From assembly GCF_002482975.1 (NCBI RefSeq), contig NZ_DLHA01000018.1, forward strand, positions 8,691 to 72,690: a stretch of DNA of 64,000 nt, written 5' to 3'. This DNA is from Flavobacterium sp. UBA7680. GTDB taxonomy: Bacteria; Bacteroidota; Bacteroidia; Flavobacteriales; Flavobacteriaceae. Shown here in pieces: positions 50,634-58,743 of this stretch. Position 1 is the stretch's first letter. The number at the start of each line of letters is the position of its first letter. The position numbers and the translations under genes were made by a program. The notes beneath the pieces are model-generated. The model saw only the letters and a program-made list of their open reading frames with translations, had not been told where the DNA came from and ran no database searches.

Positions 50634-51449
50634 ATGAAAAATTCCAATAATAAAATTTTAAATTCCAATAGAATTTTTCAGTTTACTCTTTTGTTTATCA
50701 CGCTTTTTATCAGCAATAACATTTTTGCTCAATTCGATATTCCAAAAAAACCTGATTTTCAAACTTCTGTTTATGACTACGCAAATGTTTTAAGTGCTTC
50801 TGAAAAAACGCAGTTAGAAGAAAAATTAGTTCGTTATTCTGATTCTACTTCCACTCAAATTGTAGTCATTACTATCGAAAGCTTAAAAGGCGAAGATATT
50901 GGAATTCTTACTCCAAAATGGGCTCAGGAATGGGGAATTGGACAAGCAAAAGAAGATAATGGGGTTTTAATTTTATTGGCTAAAGCCGAAAGAAGAATCT
51001 GGATTTCGCCTGGTTACGGATTAGAAGATCGTTTAACGGCAGGAATTGGAGGGGAAATTACCCGAAATATTATTATCCCTGAATTTAAAGCAGGAAGTTA
51101 TTATCGCGGACTTGATAAAGGTGCCGATGCACTTTTTGATGTTTTTAAAGGCAAATATAAAGGCGAACGCAAACAATCTAAAGGAAAAGACTTTCCTATA
51201 CTTCCATTTATCGTTATTGTTGTAATTGTTTTAATTTTACTTTCTCGCGGCAAAAGAGGAGGTGGAAATTCTGGCAGCAGTGGCGGCGGTCCAAGTCTAA
51301 TGGATGTAATCCTTTTAAGCAGTCTCGGCAGAAGCAGCGGCGGTGGATTTGGAGGTTTTGGCGGAGGATCATCTGGCGGAGGCGGAGGTTTCGGCGGTGG
51401 ATTTGGCGGCGGCGGATTCTCTGGAGGAGGTTCTGGCGGAAGCTGGTAG
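50634..51449 (+). CDS. TPM domain protein with signal peptide, membrane helix and Gly-rich tail
   Basis: This 271-residue protein has a signal peptide (core FTLLFITLFISNNIFAQ) and a periplasmic TPM domain at about 35-180 (FQTSVYDYANVLSASEKTQLEEKLVRYSDSTSTQIVVITI; DNGVLILLAKAERRIWISPGYGLED). A transmembrane helix (LPFIVIVVIVLILLS) and a Gly/Ser-rich C-terminus (about 205-271) follow. This layout is the standard LemA-partner TPM protein (YgcG-like). The 16 residues before the signal core (MKNSNNKILNSNRIFQ) are encoded by aaattccaata repeats like those found between genes. The start codon is 3 bp after the previous stop. Confidence 0.92.
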   Translation: MKNSNNKILNSNRIFQFTLLFITLFISNNIFAQFDIPKKPDFQTSVYDYANVLSASEKTQLEEKLVRYSDSTSTQIVVITIESLKGEDIGILTPKWAQEWGIGQAKEDNGVLILLAKAERRIWISPGYGLEDRLTAGIGGEITRNIIIPEFKAGSYYRGLDKGADALFDVFKGKYKGERKQSKGKDFPILPFIVIVVIVLILLSRGKRGGGNSGSSGGGPSLMDVILLSSLGRSSGGGFGGFGGGSSGGGGGFGGGFGGGGFSGGGSGGSW

Positions 51450-51539
51450 GAATTTTGCTTCAAGTTTTCTTTGTTTCAGGTTTCAAGTTAGGATTCATGT
51501 TTAAAAAATCTTATTTTTACAATTTACAATTCAATATAG

Positions 51540-51953
51540 ATGTTATCACATAAAGCGAAATACGCCCTTAAGGCCTTACTTTATTTAGCAGAACAAGACG
51601 AAAATCACATTTCTAGAACTATAGAAATTGCTGATGGCGCTAACATTCCTAAAAAGTTTTTAGAACAGATTTTATTAGACTTAAAACGAGGACGTTTTGT
51701 GAGCAGTAAACAGGGGAAATTTGGCGGATATTACCTGATAAAATCAAAAAATGACATCACTTTGGCAGAAATTCACCGATTATTTGACGGTGCAATTGCA
51801 CTTTTGCCATGTGCTTCTTTAAATTTTTACGAGCCTTGCTCTGATTGTAAAACCGAGTCTGAATGCAGTCTGCGTCACGGTTTAATGCTTATTAGAGATA
51901 AAACTTTGAAGGCTATGGAAGGCATCACAATCGCTTCATTAGTAAATAAATAA
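51540..51953 (+). CDS. Rrf2 family transcriptional regulator with cysteine cluster
   Basis: This 137-residue winged-helix regulator starts MLSHKAKYALKALLYLAEQ, the classic Rrf2 N-terminus, with a recognition segment IPKKFLEQILLDLKRGRFVSSKQGKFGGYYL. The C-terminal part has Cys91, Cys100, Cys103 and Cys109, with His113 close by, a set suited to holding an Fe-S cluster as in IscR, although the spacing differs. Rrf2 proteins sense Fe-S status, cysteine supply (CymR) or nitric oxide. The gene is followed by a small Cys-terminated ORF and a TonB receptor gene, and an inverted repeat lies at the downstream promoter, which suggests that it regulates that transcript. Confidence 0.92.
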   Translation: MLSHKAKYALKALLYLAEQDENHISRTIEIADGANIPKKFLEQILLDLKRGRFVSSKQGKFGGYYLIKSKNDITLAEIHRLFDGAIALLPCASLNFYEPCSDCKTESECSLRHGLMLIRDKTLKAMEGITIASLVNK

Positions 51954-51966
51954 AAAAATATTTTCT

Positions 51967-51990
51967 AATTCCTAGTAAATCGATAGAATT
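51967..51990 (+). promoter_or_regulatory. Candidate Rrf2 operator
   Basis: aattcctagtaaatcgatagaatt is an imperfect inverted repeat (aattcCta / tagaatt). It covers the place where the -33 element would lie relative to the -7 element at 51997, so binding would block RNA polymerase. The assignment to the adjacent Rrf2 protein is an inference. Confidence 0.4.
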
Positions 51991-51996
51991 AATATT

Positions 51997-52004
51997 TATA
52001 TTTG
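51997..52004 (+). promoter_or_regulatory. -7 promoter element upstream of the Cys-terminated leader ORF
   Basis: TATATTTG followed by C fits TAnnTTTG. Transcription would start near 52011, about 32 bp before the small ORF at 52043. Confidence 0.6.
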
Positions 52005-52042
52005 CACAAAATAATTAACTAACCATTTACAAAAATTTTAAC

Positions 52043-52153
52043 ATGAAAGTACATTTTAGACGATCGAGTGTATCAAAACTTTTGCAAAATAAACAAACAA
52101 AGCTTTCTGCTTCTGTAAAAAGAAATTCATCTATGATGTGTATGTGCTGTTGA
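52043..52153 (+). CDS. Small ORF ending in Met-Met-Cys-Met-Cys-Cys, probable cysteine-sensing leader peptide
   Basis: This 36-residue ORF lies between the Rrf2 gene and the TonB receptor gene, behind its own TAnnTTTG promoter. The N-terminal 30 residues are basic and Ser-rich (MKVHFRRSSVSKLLQNKQTK...). The last six are MMCMCC before the stop, and all three Cys are within the final four codons. This placing of sulfur amino acids at the very end suits ribosome stalling when cysteine runs short, as in the Cys-terminated upstream ORFs of Actinobacteria. No intrinsic terminator is visible between it and the receptor gene, so any effect would be on translation or Rho. A precursor of a Cys-modified peptide is an alternative. 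Confidence 0.65.
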   Translation: MKVHFRRSSVSKLLQNKQTKLSASVKRNSSMMCMCC

Positions 52154-52206
52154 TTTAAAAAAATTTTATTTTAAATTCTACTAATCATATATACTTACTA
52201 TAAAAC

Positions 52207-54753
52207 ATGAAAAATTCTACTAAAAATATACTTACAATTTTATTCTTTTTAACCTTCTCTATTTCATTTGCACAAAACATTGAAGGTGTAGTTACAACAA
52301 GCGAAAACGTACCTTTAGAAGCCGTAAACGTGGTAATTAAAGGAACTACAACAAGTGCTGTTACAGATAACAGCGGTAAATTTACAATCGATTCAAAAGG
52401 AAGATTACCAATAACACTTTTAGTTCAGTATGTTGGTTATACAACATCTGAAATTGAAGTTACTTCAATCCCTGTAAATCCTATTCAGGTTTTACTTAAA
52501 GAAGAAAACGAACTTATTGAAGTTGTCGTTTCTTCAAGAAGAAGAATTGAAAAAGTTCAGGATGTGCCAATTGCCATTTCTGTTATTACAGGAAAACAAG
52601 CAGAACAAACAGGAGCTTTTAACGTAAACCGTATTAAAGAATTAGTTCCTTCGGTTCAGCTTTATTCTTCAAATCCAAGAAATACAGGTATCAATATTAG
52701 AAGTTTAGGTTCTCCATTTGGTTTAACAAATGACGGTATCGATCCGGGAGTTGGATTTTATGTTGACGGTGTTTACTACGCTCGTCCGGCTGCGACAACT
52801 CTTGACTTTATCGACGTAGAACAAATCGAGGTTTTACGTGGACCACAAGGTTCTTTATTCGGAAAAAATACAACTTCTGGAGCATTCAATATTACAACTC
52901 GCAAACCAAGTTTTACATCAGGTGCTGACTTTGAAGTGAGCTACGGAAATTACTCCTTCTTACAGGCTAAAGCTTCTGTTACTGGTGCTTTAGGAAGCAA
53001 AGTTGCAGGTAGATTATCTTTCTCAGGTACATCACGTGATGGTTTAGTGGATAATGTTGCAACTGGAAGGTCTACCAATACATTAAACAATCAAGGTATT
53101 AGAGGTCAGTTACTTTGGACTCCAACTGTAAATACTAACGTTATATTTGCGGCTGATATTACAACGCAGCGTCCTGATGGTTATGCACAAGTTGTTGCTG
53201 GTGTTGCTCCAACTCAAAGAGCGGCTTATCGTCAATTTGATGCTATTATTAAAGATTTAAATTATCAGCTTCCAAGTCAAAATGCATTTGATCGTAGAAT
53301 TGATCAGGATACACCTTGGCGTTCTAATCAGGATATGGGAGGTTTATCTTTAAATGTTGATACAAAAATTGGAGGCGGAACTCTTACTTCTACAACTGCA
53401 TGGCGTTTTTGGAATTGGGATCCGTCAAATGACAGAGATTTTACAGGATTACAAGTATTAGCTAAATCTCAAAACCCAACAAGACAAACTCAAATTACAC
53501 AAGAGGTTCGTTACGCAGGACAGTTAACATCTAAAATTAGTGGTGTTGCCGGAGTATTCTTTATTGATCAAACATCTCAAACGGATGGAACAGAAGAATC
53601 TGGAAACGCACAATGGAGATTTTCTCAAAGCACTACTAGCGCATTATGGAAAACTCCGGGGCTTTTTGAAGGATACGGAATCAAAACTGATGCAAGAATC
53701 AGAGCTTCGAGTGCTGCGGTATTTGGACAAATTGACTGGGCAATTACAGATTGGTTACACGTTTTACCAGGTTTAAGATATAACTTTGACAAAAAAGACG
53801 CGCATTACGCTCGTACAACATACGGAGGTTTACAAACTACTGATCCGGCATTGTTAGCGTTGAAAAAATTAGTTTATTCTGATCAGGCTTTTGATTCAAG
53901 TACAGATAACACTGACTTTTCTGGAAACATAACGGTTACTTTCAAAGCAAATGACAGAATCAATGCTTATGGAACTTTTGCAAAAAGCTACAAACCGGTT
54001 GGTGTAAACGTTGCGGGTCTTCCAACAGATTCTAAAGGCGCTCCTTTATTAGATCTTGCTGTTATTAGACCTGAAAAAGTATATCATTATGAAGTTGGGG
54101 TAAAAACTTCTCCTTTCAAAAATTCAATCTTCAATATTGCTGCGTTTAAAACAGACATTAAAGATTTTCAAACTAACGTTCAGGCTGCTGAATTGGGTGT
54201 AAACCGTGGTTATCTTGCTAATGCAGATAAAGTACGTGTACAAGGTGTTGAATTAGATGCAAGTTTTGTAGTAAGTTCTCATTTAACGATAAATGGTGCT
54301 GCAACTTATACAGATGCTATTTATGAAAAATTCACTAATGCACCGCTTCCGTTAGAAGAAACTGGAGCTCCGGTATCTTTCAAAGATGTTTCTGGAACTA
54401 ATCTTCCGGGTGCTTCAAGATGGGCAGGATCTTTAGGCGGAGAGCTTTCTGATAGTGCAAGATTCTTTGGAAACGCTGGAAAAGTTTTCCTTGCTATTGA
54501 TTCTTATGCTCGTTCTGAATTTTCTTCAAGCCCTTCGGCTTCAAAATATTTAGTTGTACAAGGCTATGCAATTTTTAATGCTCGTTTAGGTTTCCGTGCA
54601 TCTCAAGGTTTATCTGTTCACTTTTGGGGACGTAACCTTTTAAATAAAGATTATTATGAGCAGTTATTGCCTGCAGGAGGTAACGCAGGACAATATGCTG
54701 GTGTATTAGGTGACCAAAGAACTTACGGAATCACATTGAAATACAACTTATAA
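52207..54753 (+). CDS. TonB-dependent receptor, possibly for a sulfur- or iron-related ligand
   Basis: This 848-residue outer-membrane receptor has a signal peptide (NILTILFFLTFSISFAQ), a carboxypeptidase-regulatory-like domain (about 24-105, IEGVVTTSENVPLEAVNVVIKG) and a TonB-box-like LIEVVVSSRRR. The plug domain (about 115-235) has VQDVPIAISVITGKQAEQTGAF, GVGFYVDGVYYARPAATTLDF and EVLRGPQGSLFGKNTTSGAFNI. The beta-barrel ends RTYGITLKYNL. The plug resembles siderophore or small-molecule receptors (IroN/FyuA-like style) rather than SusC. Regulation by the upstream Rrf2 protein and the Cys-terminated leader ORF points to sulfur, cysteine or Fe-S status, but the ligand is not known. A terminator follows the stop. 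Confidence 0.9.
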   Translation: MKNSTKNILTILFFLTFSISFAQNIEGVVTTSENVPLEAVNVVIKGTTTSAVTDNSGKFTIDSKGRLPITLLVQYVGYTTSEIEVTSIPVNPIQVLLKEENELIEVVVSSRRRIEKVQDVPIAISVITGKQAEQTGAFNVNRIKELVPSVQLYSSNPRNTGINIRSLGSPFGLTNDGIDPGVGFYVDGVYYARPAATTLDFIDVEQIEVLRGPQGSLFGKNTTSGAFNITTRKPSFTSGADFEVSYGNYSFLQAKASVTGALGSKVAGRLSFSGTSRDGLVDNVATGRSTNTLNNQGIRGQLLWTPTVNTNVIFAADITTQRPDGYAQVVAGVAPTQRAAYRQFDAIIKDLNYQLPSQNAFDRRIDQDTPWRSNQDMGGLSLNVDTKIGGGTLTSTTAWRFWNWDPSNDRDFTGLQVLAKSQNPTRQTQITQEVRYAGQLTSKISGVAGVFFIDQTSQTDGTEESGNAQWRFSQSTTSALWKTPGLFEGYGIKTDARIRASSAAVFGQIDWAITDWLHVLPGLRYNFDKKDAHYARTTYGGLQTTDPALLALKKLVYSDQAFDSSTDNTDFSGNITVTFKANDRINAYGTFAKSYKPVGVNVAGLPTDSKGAPLLDLAVIRPEKVYHYEVGVKTSPFKNSIFNIAAFKTDIKDFQTNVQAAELGVNRGYLANADKVRVQGVELDASFVVSSHLTINGAATYTDAIYEKFTNAPLPLEETGAPVSFKDVSGTNLPGASRWAGSLGGELSDSARFFGNAGKVFLAIDSYARSEFSSSPSASKYLVVQGYAIFNARLGFRASQGLSVHFWGRNLLNKDYYEQLLPAGGNAGQYAGVLGDQRTYGITLKYNL

Positions 54754-54786
54754 AATAAATTAAGAATTAAAACTAAAAACTGAATT

Positions 54787-54820
54787 AACGGGATGCGCTT
54801 AAAAGCGTATCTCGTTTTTT
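54787..54820 (+). terminator. Rho-independent terminator after the TonB receptor gene
   Basis: aacgggatgcgct and agcgtatctcgtt form a 13-bp stem with G-U pairs and a T8 tail, so the receptor transcript ends here. Confidence 0.85.
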
Positions 54821-54975
54821 TTGCAAAATACTTTTTGAAAGCATAATTTACCTTAAACTGTTATTTTAAAAACCTATAGAGGTATGTTGTTCTGTCTTAA
54901 ACGTTGAATTTAGTGTTTTAGGCAATTATTCTTCTTCTAGTTGGAAGATAATTAGCAATATAACCGAAATACTAA

Positions 54976-55518
54976 ATGCAGAATTATTACAATTTTACAG
55001 TTTCAGATAATCAAATGTCGTACAATCCTTATTGGTACGTAAAGTCAAATATCATTTTAAAATGTATATCAGGAATTTTAGTTTTGGTTTCTGGGTCTGT
55101 TTTATCACACTTGAGTGATTTTAAAATCGGATTTATTTTCTCAATTCTTATAAGTGCTGTTTTAATTTTTAATGGCATTTATAAATTCGTGATTAAAAAT
55201 AAAACGACATTTATTTTTGACAAAACAGAAAACGCTTTGTACAAAATTACATTGTGGGGTAAAAAGAAAATGATTTCCCTGAATAATGTTATAGATATTG
55301 TATCAAAATCCGGATCAATGAGTTATCATTATGTTCTTACTTCTAAGGAAAACAAAAAAATTAAAAAGATCAAATTAACATCCAGCATTAAAAACGAAAA
55401 TAAATCCAATCCCGAAGTACGCTTTTTAGAAATGGAAATCATACCGCAGCTGGAATCTTTTTTAAACTTAAATAGTAAAGTCATCTTTTTCGAATCAAAG
55501 TATTGTTCTACAATTTAG
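54976..55518 (+). CDS. Two-helix membrane protein of unknown function
   Basis: This 180-residue protein has two hydrophobic segments (ILKCISGILVLVSGSVL and IGFIFSILISAVLIFNGIYKFVI). They are followed by a soluble, Lys-rich beta region (TTFIFDKTENALYKITLWGKKKMISLNNVIDIVSKSGSMSYHYVL), which looks like a PH-like or DUF-type membrane-attached domain. No family is recognised. It stands alone after the TonB receptor terminator and ends before a bidirectional terminator. Confidence 0.75.
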   Translation: MQNYYNFTVSDNQMSYNPYWYVKSNIILKCISGILVLVSGSVLSHLSDFKIGFIFSILISAVLIFNGIYKFVIKNKTTFIFDKTENALYKITLWGKKKMISLNNVIDIVSKSGSMSYHYVLTSKENKKIKKIKLTSSIKNENKSNPEVRFLEMEIIPQLESFLNLNSKVIFFESKYCSTI

Positions 55519-55532
55519 ATTTTAGATTTTAC

Positions 55533-55571
55533 AAAAAACTCGGATCAAATTAAAATTTGATCCGAGTTTTT
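55533..55571. terminator. Bidirectional hairpin terminator between convergent genes
   Basis: aaaaaactcggatcaaatt and aatttgatccgagtttttt form a perfect long stem with A and T flanks, serving the genes at 54976 (+) and possibly 55638 (-). Confidence 0.85.
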
Positions 55572-55577
55572 TGTATT

Positions 55578-55630
55578 CCTCTGTCACTTTGTTACTTTGA
55601 ACCTTTGTCTCTTTAAGCCTCTGAACCTCA
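55578..55630. repeat. 8-bp-period microrepeat (TTCAAAG type)
   Basis: On the minus strand it reads ttcagagg-cttaaaga-gacaaagg-ttcaaagt-aacaaagt-gacagagg. The period matches the TTCTAAG microrepeats but the unit differs. It abuts the 3' end of the gene at 55638. Confidence 0.65.
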
Positions 55631-55637
55631 AAAAAAC

Positions 55638-58400
55638 CTATTCTCTCTGCCTTCTTTTCCCTCCTTTTTCAGAACCAGTAAAGTTTCCGATTTTATATGC
55701 CAGAGAAAACATTACGTAACGTCTTAAAACAGTGTTTTCTTCATCGCGAATTGCAGTTGCAGAAATCGTTCTTGTAGCACTTAAATTTTGATTTAAAACA
55801 TCATATACTTTTACTTTTGCGTAAAGCTTTTTATCAAAAAATCCGTACGATAAACTAGTGTTCCATAGATAAAAATCTTTTTTGAAATCTCCCGAAATAT
55901 TCGAATTATAAGTGTATCCGAAATCATTTCCGAAGATTAAATTTTCTGGCCAGTACGTTGTTGTCTGTAAATTGATTCGGTGTACCACATTTGAAGTTGC
56001 ATCTCTTGAATAATTTTCATATTTCGACTGATTGTATGACAAATTATAAGATGGTGCAATAGTCAATATTTCTCCATAATCATATGATAAATAAACCTTT
56101 GGAGTAATCGAAGTTGATTTTGCATTGTATAAAACAGCATTTGTAAATCCTTTGTCAAAAGTATAACCAGCATTTAATCCTAAACCGTATCTTAAAGTAT
56201 GTGCTCCTCTTTTTACCGACTGATTCCAGTTTGCGCCAATAGATGCATTATAAACGCCAGAAATATTTACATAAGTTGTATTTCTTTTTCCGCTTTCGTC
56301 ATAAATAGAAGTCGACACGATATCATTATCATAATAATCTCCTTTTAAATATAAACTGTAACCAGAACGCGAGCGGAAATCGTAATTTTTGAAATTGAAA
56401 TTTACACTGCTTTTTTCTATCGGATGTAAATTTGGATTTCCGACAATAGTATTCAGCGGATTATTAAGGTTCACAACAGGCATTAACTGCGTTGCAGACG
56501 GCAGTGCATTTGAATAATCATATTTAATGGATAAATTTTTAGAACGTGTAAACTTGTATCTAAATAGCGCAGTCGCAAATGGCAATGCATATTTTTTACT
56601 TAAATCGGTCGCATTGTTTAAATACAACGAATGATTATTAAAATTTACGATTGAAGTTCTACTGTCAAGATTTAATGTAAACTTGTTTTTTTGCAGTGTA
56701 ATTCCGGCTTTTGGTGTAACCGAATTTTGTATCGAACTTGTATAGTTACTCAAAGACAAATTTAAATCACTATATTCTTGTGTATCAGGATTGAAATTAA
56801 AAGTCTTTTGATCGTTTACAGAACTATTCCAATCAAAATCAGATCCAAATCTCACTCTTAAAGAATCAGTTATTGGTTCTGTATATTCGATATCTGCAGA
56901 ATAAGCGTCGCTGCTGTTTTTTTGTTTTGTAGTTTGATTTCTTTCGTCATTCGGCTGATTATCCTGGTGGAAAATTGTTTCAGAAAGGTTCAAACCATTA
57001 GTATCCGTACTTGTATTATTATTGGTAAAAACAAAACTTAGATTTCGAGATTTCTTTTCGAAAGTTTTATTGAAATTGATCATATTTCCAAAATTAAAAT
57101 TGTCACTTTCAGAATATGATTTAGAATTGCTTTCGTTTAACGCATTTCCGTTTTCATCTTCAGAAGAACTTGATGAAGTCGAATTGCTGTTCGTACGCGA
57201 TTGATTCAGCTTTGGTGCCACAACAATTCGCATACTTGGATTAATTTTATATTCTAATTCAAAATTGACATTGTTTCCGGTGCTTTCATTTCTTGTTTTA
57301 GATTCGGCCTCTGTAATAATATTCCCAGTCGGTAAAAAACTAAGCTGATTCGATTTGCTATCGTTATTATTAATCGAATTCGAAAAATTATAACTTCCCA
57401 TCGCCAGCAGGTCTTTCGTCCAGTCGTCAGAATAATTAAGTCCAACTAAATTTGATTGTGTAATTCCTTTTCCGCTTCCGCCAGAACTTGTACTTCCACC
57501 TCTTCCGCTGCTGTTTCTGCCGCCCGCCATATTATCAAAAACATCATCCATAGAAAATCCGGTTGCGTTTATATTATTGGAGGAAGCCAGTAAGCTTATT
57601 TTTTGTTTATTATTAAAATAATTGAGGTTGACATTGGCTTCATAACGATCATCTGTACCATAACCGCCCATTATTTTTCCAAAATAACCTTTGTTTTTCT
57701 TTTCATCAATGGTAATATTAATACTCGAAAAATCTGAAGTTGATTCTTGTTTAGCCAATTCTTCTTTCTTGGTTTTAAAATCAGAAACCTGAATCTTTTT
57801 TATAATATCTGCCGGTAAATTTTTAACGGCAATGGCTCCGTCTTTATCAAAAAAAGTTTTTCCATTTACTAAAACCTGATTGACCTCTCGCCCGTTTACG
57901 GTAATTTTTCCATCATTATCGACATCAAATCCGGGCAATTGTTTCAGTAAAGTTTCGACATTAGAATCTGGACGGACTTTATAAGACGCCGCATTAAATT
58001 CTAAAGTATCTTTTTTGATTGTTATAGGCGCAGCTTCTGTTTTAATAACAACATCATTTAAGGCGTTTACATTTTCAAGCATGTATATTTTACCGAAATC
58101 TTTACTTTCTGTAAGTCCTTTATATTCTTCAAAATAGGTTTGATATCCCATATAACTTACCTTCAAAAATACAGGTTTGTCATATTTTTTAATGTCCATT
58201 CTAAAAGCACCATTTTTATCTGTAGTGGCATATTCAATAACGGTAGAATCTTTAATTGTAGTGAAATAAACTGTCGCCATTTCCAGCGGCAATTGGGTAT
58301 TGACGTCTAAAATTGCTCCTCTAATAGTAATATCATTCTGCGAATGGGCGGTAAAGACGAAAAGGAAGAAAAACGATAAAAATGAATAAATCTTAGTCAT
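55638..58400 (-). CDS. Outer-membrane beta-barrel family protein (TonB-receptor-like)
   Basis: This 920-residue protein has a signal peptide (FLSFFFLFVFTAHSQ) and a carboxypeptidase-regulatory-like domain (about 22-110, ITIRGAILDVNTQLPLEMATVYF). A plug-like region (about 120-230) has VETLLKQLPGFDVDNDGKITVNGREVNQVLVNGKTFFDKDG. A beta-barrel of the OMP_b-brl_3 type fills the rest, with a Ser/Asn/Gly-rich stretch at about 290-320. The phrase LPGF(D/E)VD-x-DGxIxVNG-x-V-x-VLVNGKxFF is characteristic of this Bacteroidota family. Its ligand is unknown, and its members are often linked to surface stress responses. The start may be the listed Met. Confidence 0.9.
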   Translation of the reverse strand: MTKIYSFLSFFFLFVFTAHSQNDITIRGAILDVNTQLPLEMATVYFTTIKDSTVIEYATTDKNGAFRMDIKKYDKPVFLKVSYMGYQTYFEEYKGLTESKDFGKIYMLENVNALNDVVIKTEAAPITIKKDTLEFNAASYKVRPDSNVETLLKQLPGFDVDNDGKITVNGREVNQVLVNGKTFFDKDGAIAVKNLPADIIKKIQVSDFKTKKEELAKQESTSDFSSINITIDEKKNKGYFGKIMGGYGTDDRYEANVNLNYFNNKQKISLLASSNNINATGFSMDDVFDNMAGGRNSSGRGGSTSSGGSGKGITQSNLVGLNYSDDWTKDLLAMGSYNFSNSINNNDSKSNQLSFLPTGNIITEAESKTRNESTGNNVNFELEYKINPSMRIVVAPKLNQSRTNSNSTSSSSSEDENGNALNESNSKSYSESDNFNFGNMINFNKTFEKKSRNLSFVFTNNNTSTDTNGLNLSETIFHQDNQPNDERNQTTKQKNSSDAYSADIEYTEPITDSLRVRFGSDFDWNSSVNDQKTFNFNPDTQEYSDLNLSLSNYTSSIQNSVTPKAGITLQKNKFTLNLDSRTSIVNFNNHSLYLNNATDLSKKYALPFATALFRYKFTRSKNLSIKYDYSNALPSATQLMPVVNLNNPLNTIVGNPNLHPIEKSSVNFNFKNYDFRSRSGYSLYLKGDYYDNDIVSTSIYDESGKRNTTYVNISGVYNASIGANWNQSVKRGAHTLRYGLGLNAGYTFDKGFTNAVLYNAKSTSITPKVYLSYDYGEILTIAPSYNLSYNQSKYENYSRDATSNVVHRINLQTTTYWPENLIFGNDFGYTYNSNISGDFKKDFYLWNTSLSYGFFDKKLYAKVKVYDVLNQNLSATRTISATAIRDEENTVLRRYVMFSLAYKIGNFTGSEKGGKRRQRE

Positions 58401-58743
58401 AAAAAATTTGGTTAGTTAGATGTTTAGACTACAAAAAAACGAAAAGGTTTAATTGTAGTTTTTACATTTATTCAAATAGTATGCCATTTTAAGATTTATT
58501 AAGGTAACGAAAAATATCTTAAAAGCTTCACATAAACACATAAATATCTGATTTTCAAAAATTTAAACCCGGCAAAAAAGGGTAAAACTCCCCTTTTAAA
58601 AACAGTATTTAACCTAACTCCTATTTCATCAAAATACAAAAACTTTGCAGCAACAACCAAAAGGAGAATTCAGAAAATCCTAAAACAGAGTATGACAGAA
58701 AAGTCGAAAACTGATAAGAGTAGGCAACTTAAAACCAATTACC
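58401..58743. other. 343-bp divergent intergenic region
   Basis: No gene is seen between the outer-membrane protein gene and the 623-residue protein gene. The sequence is AT-rich with a short G/C-containing stretch (aaacccggcaaaaaagggtaaaactcccctttt at 58564-58597) that can form only weak hairpins. No convincing TAnnTTTG element was found. Confidence 0.5.

Noticed and set aside
51101..51463. Minus-strand open frame rich in proline (PPPP runs) opposite the second TPM gene
   Set aside because: It is the mirror of the Gly-rich tail of the TPM protein (GGN codons read backwards); no signal, promoter or family supports it.
52100..52206. Intrinsic attenuator terminator after the Cys-terminated ORF
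   Set aside because: Only an A/U-only stem (atttaaaa/ttttaaat) is visible and it lacks a stable GC core and T-run, so no terminator is called; the control mode, if any, is left open.
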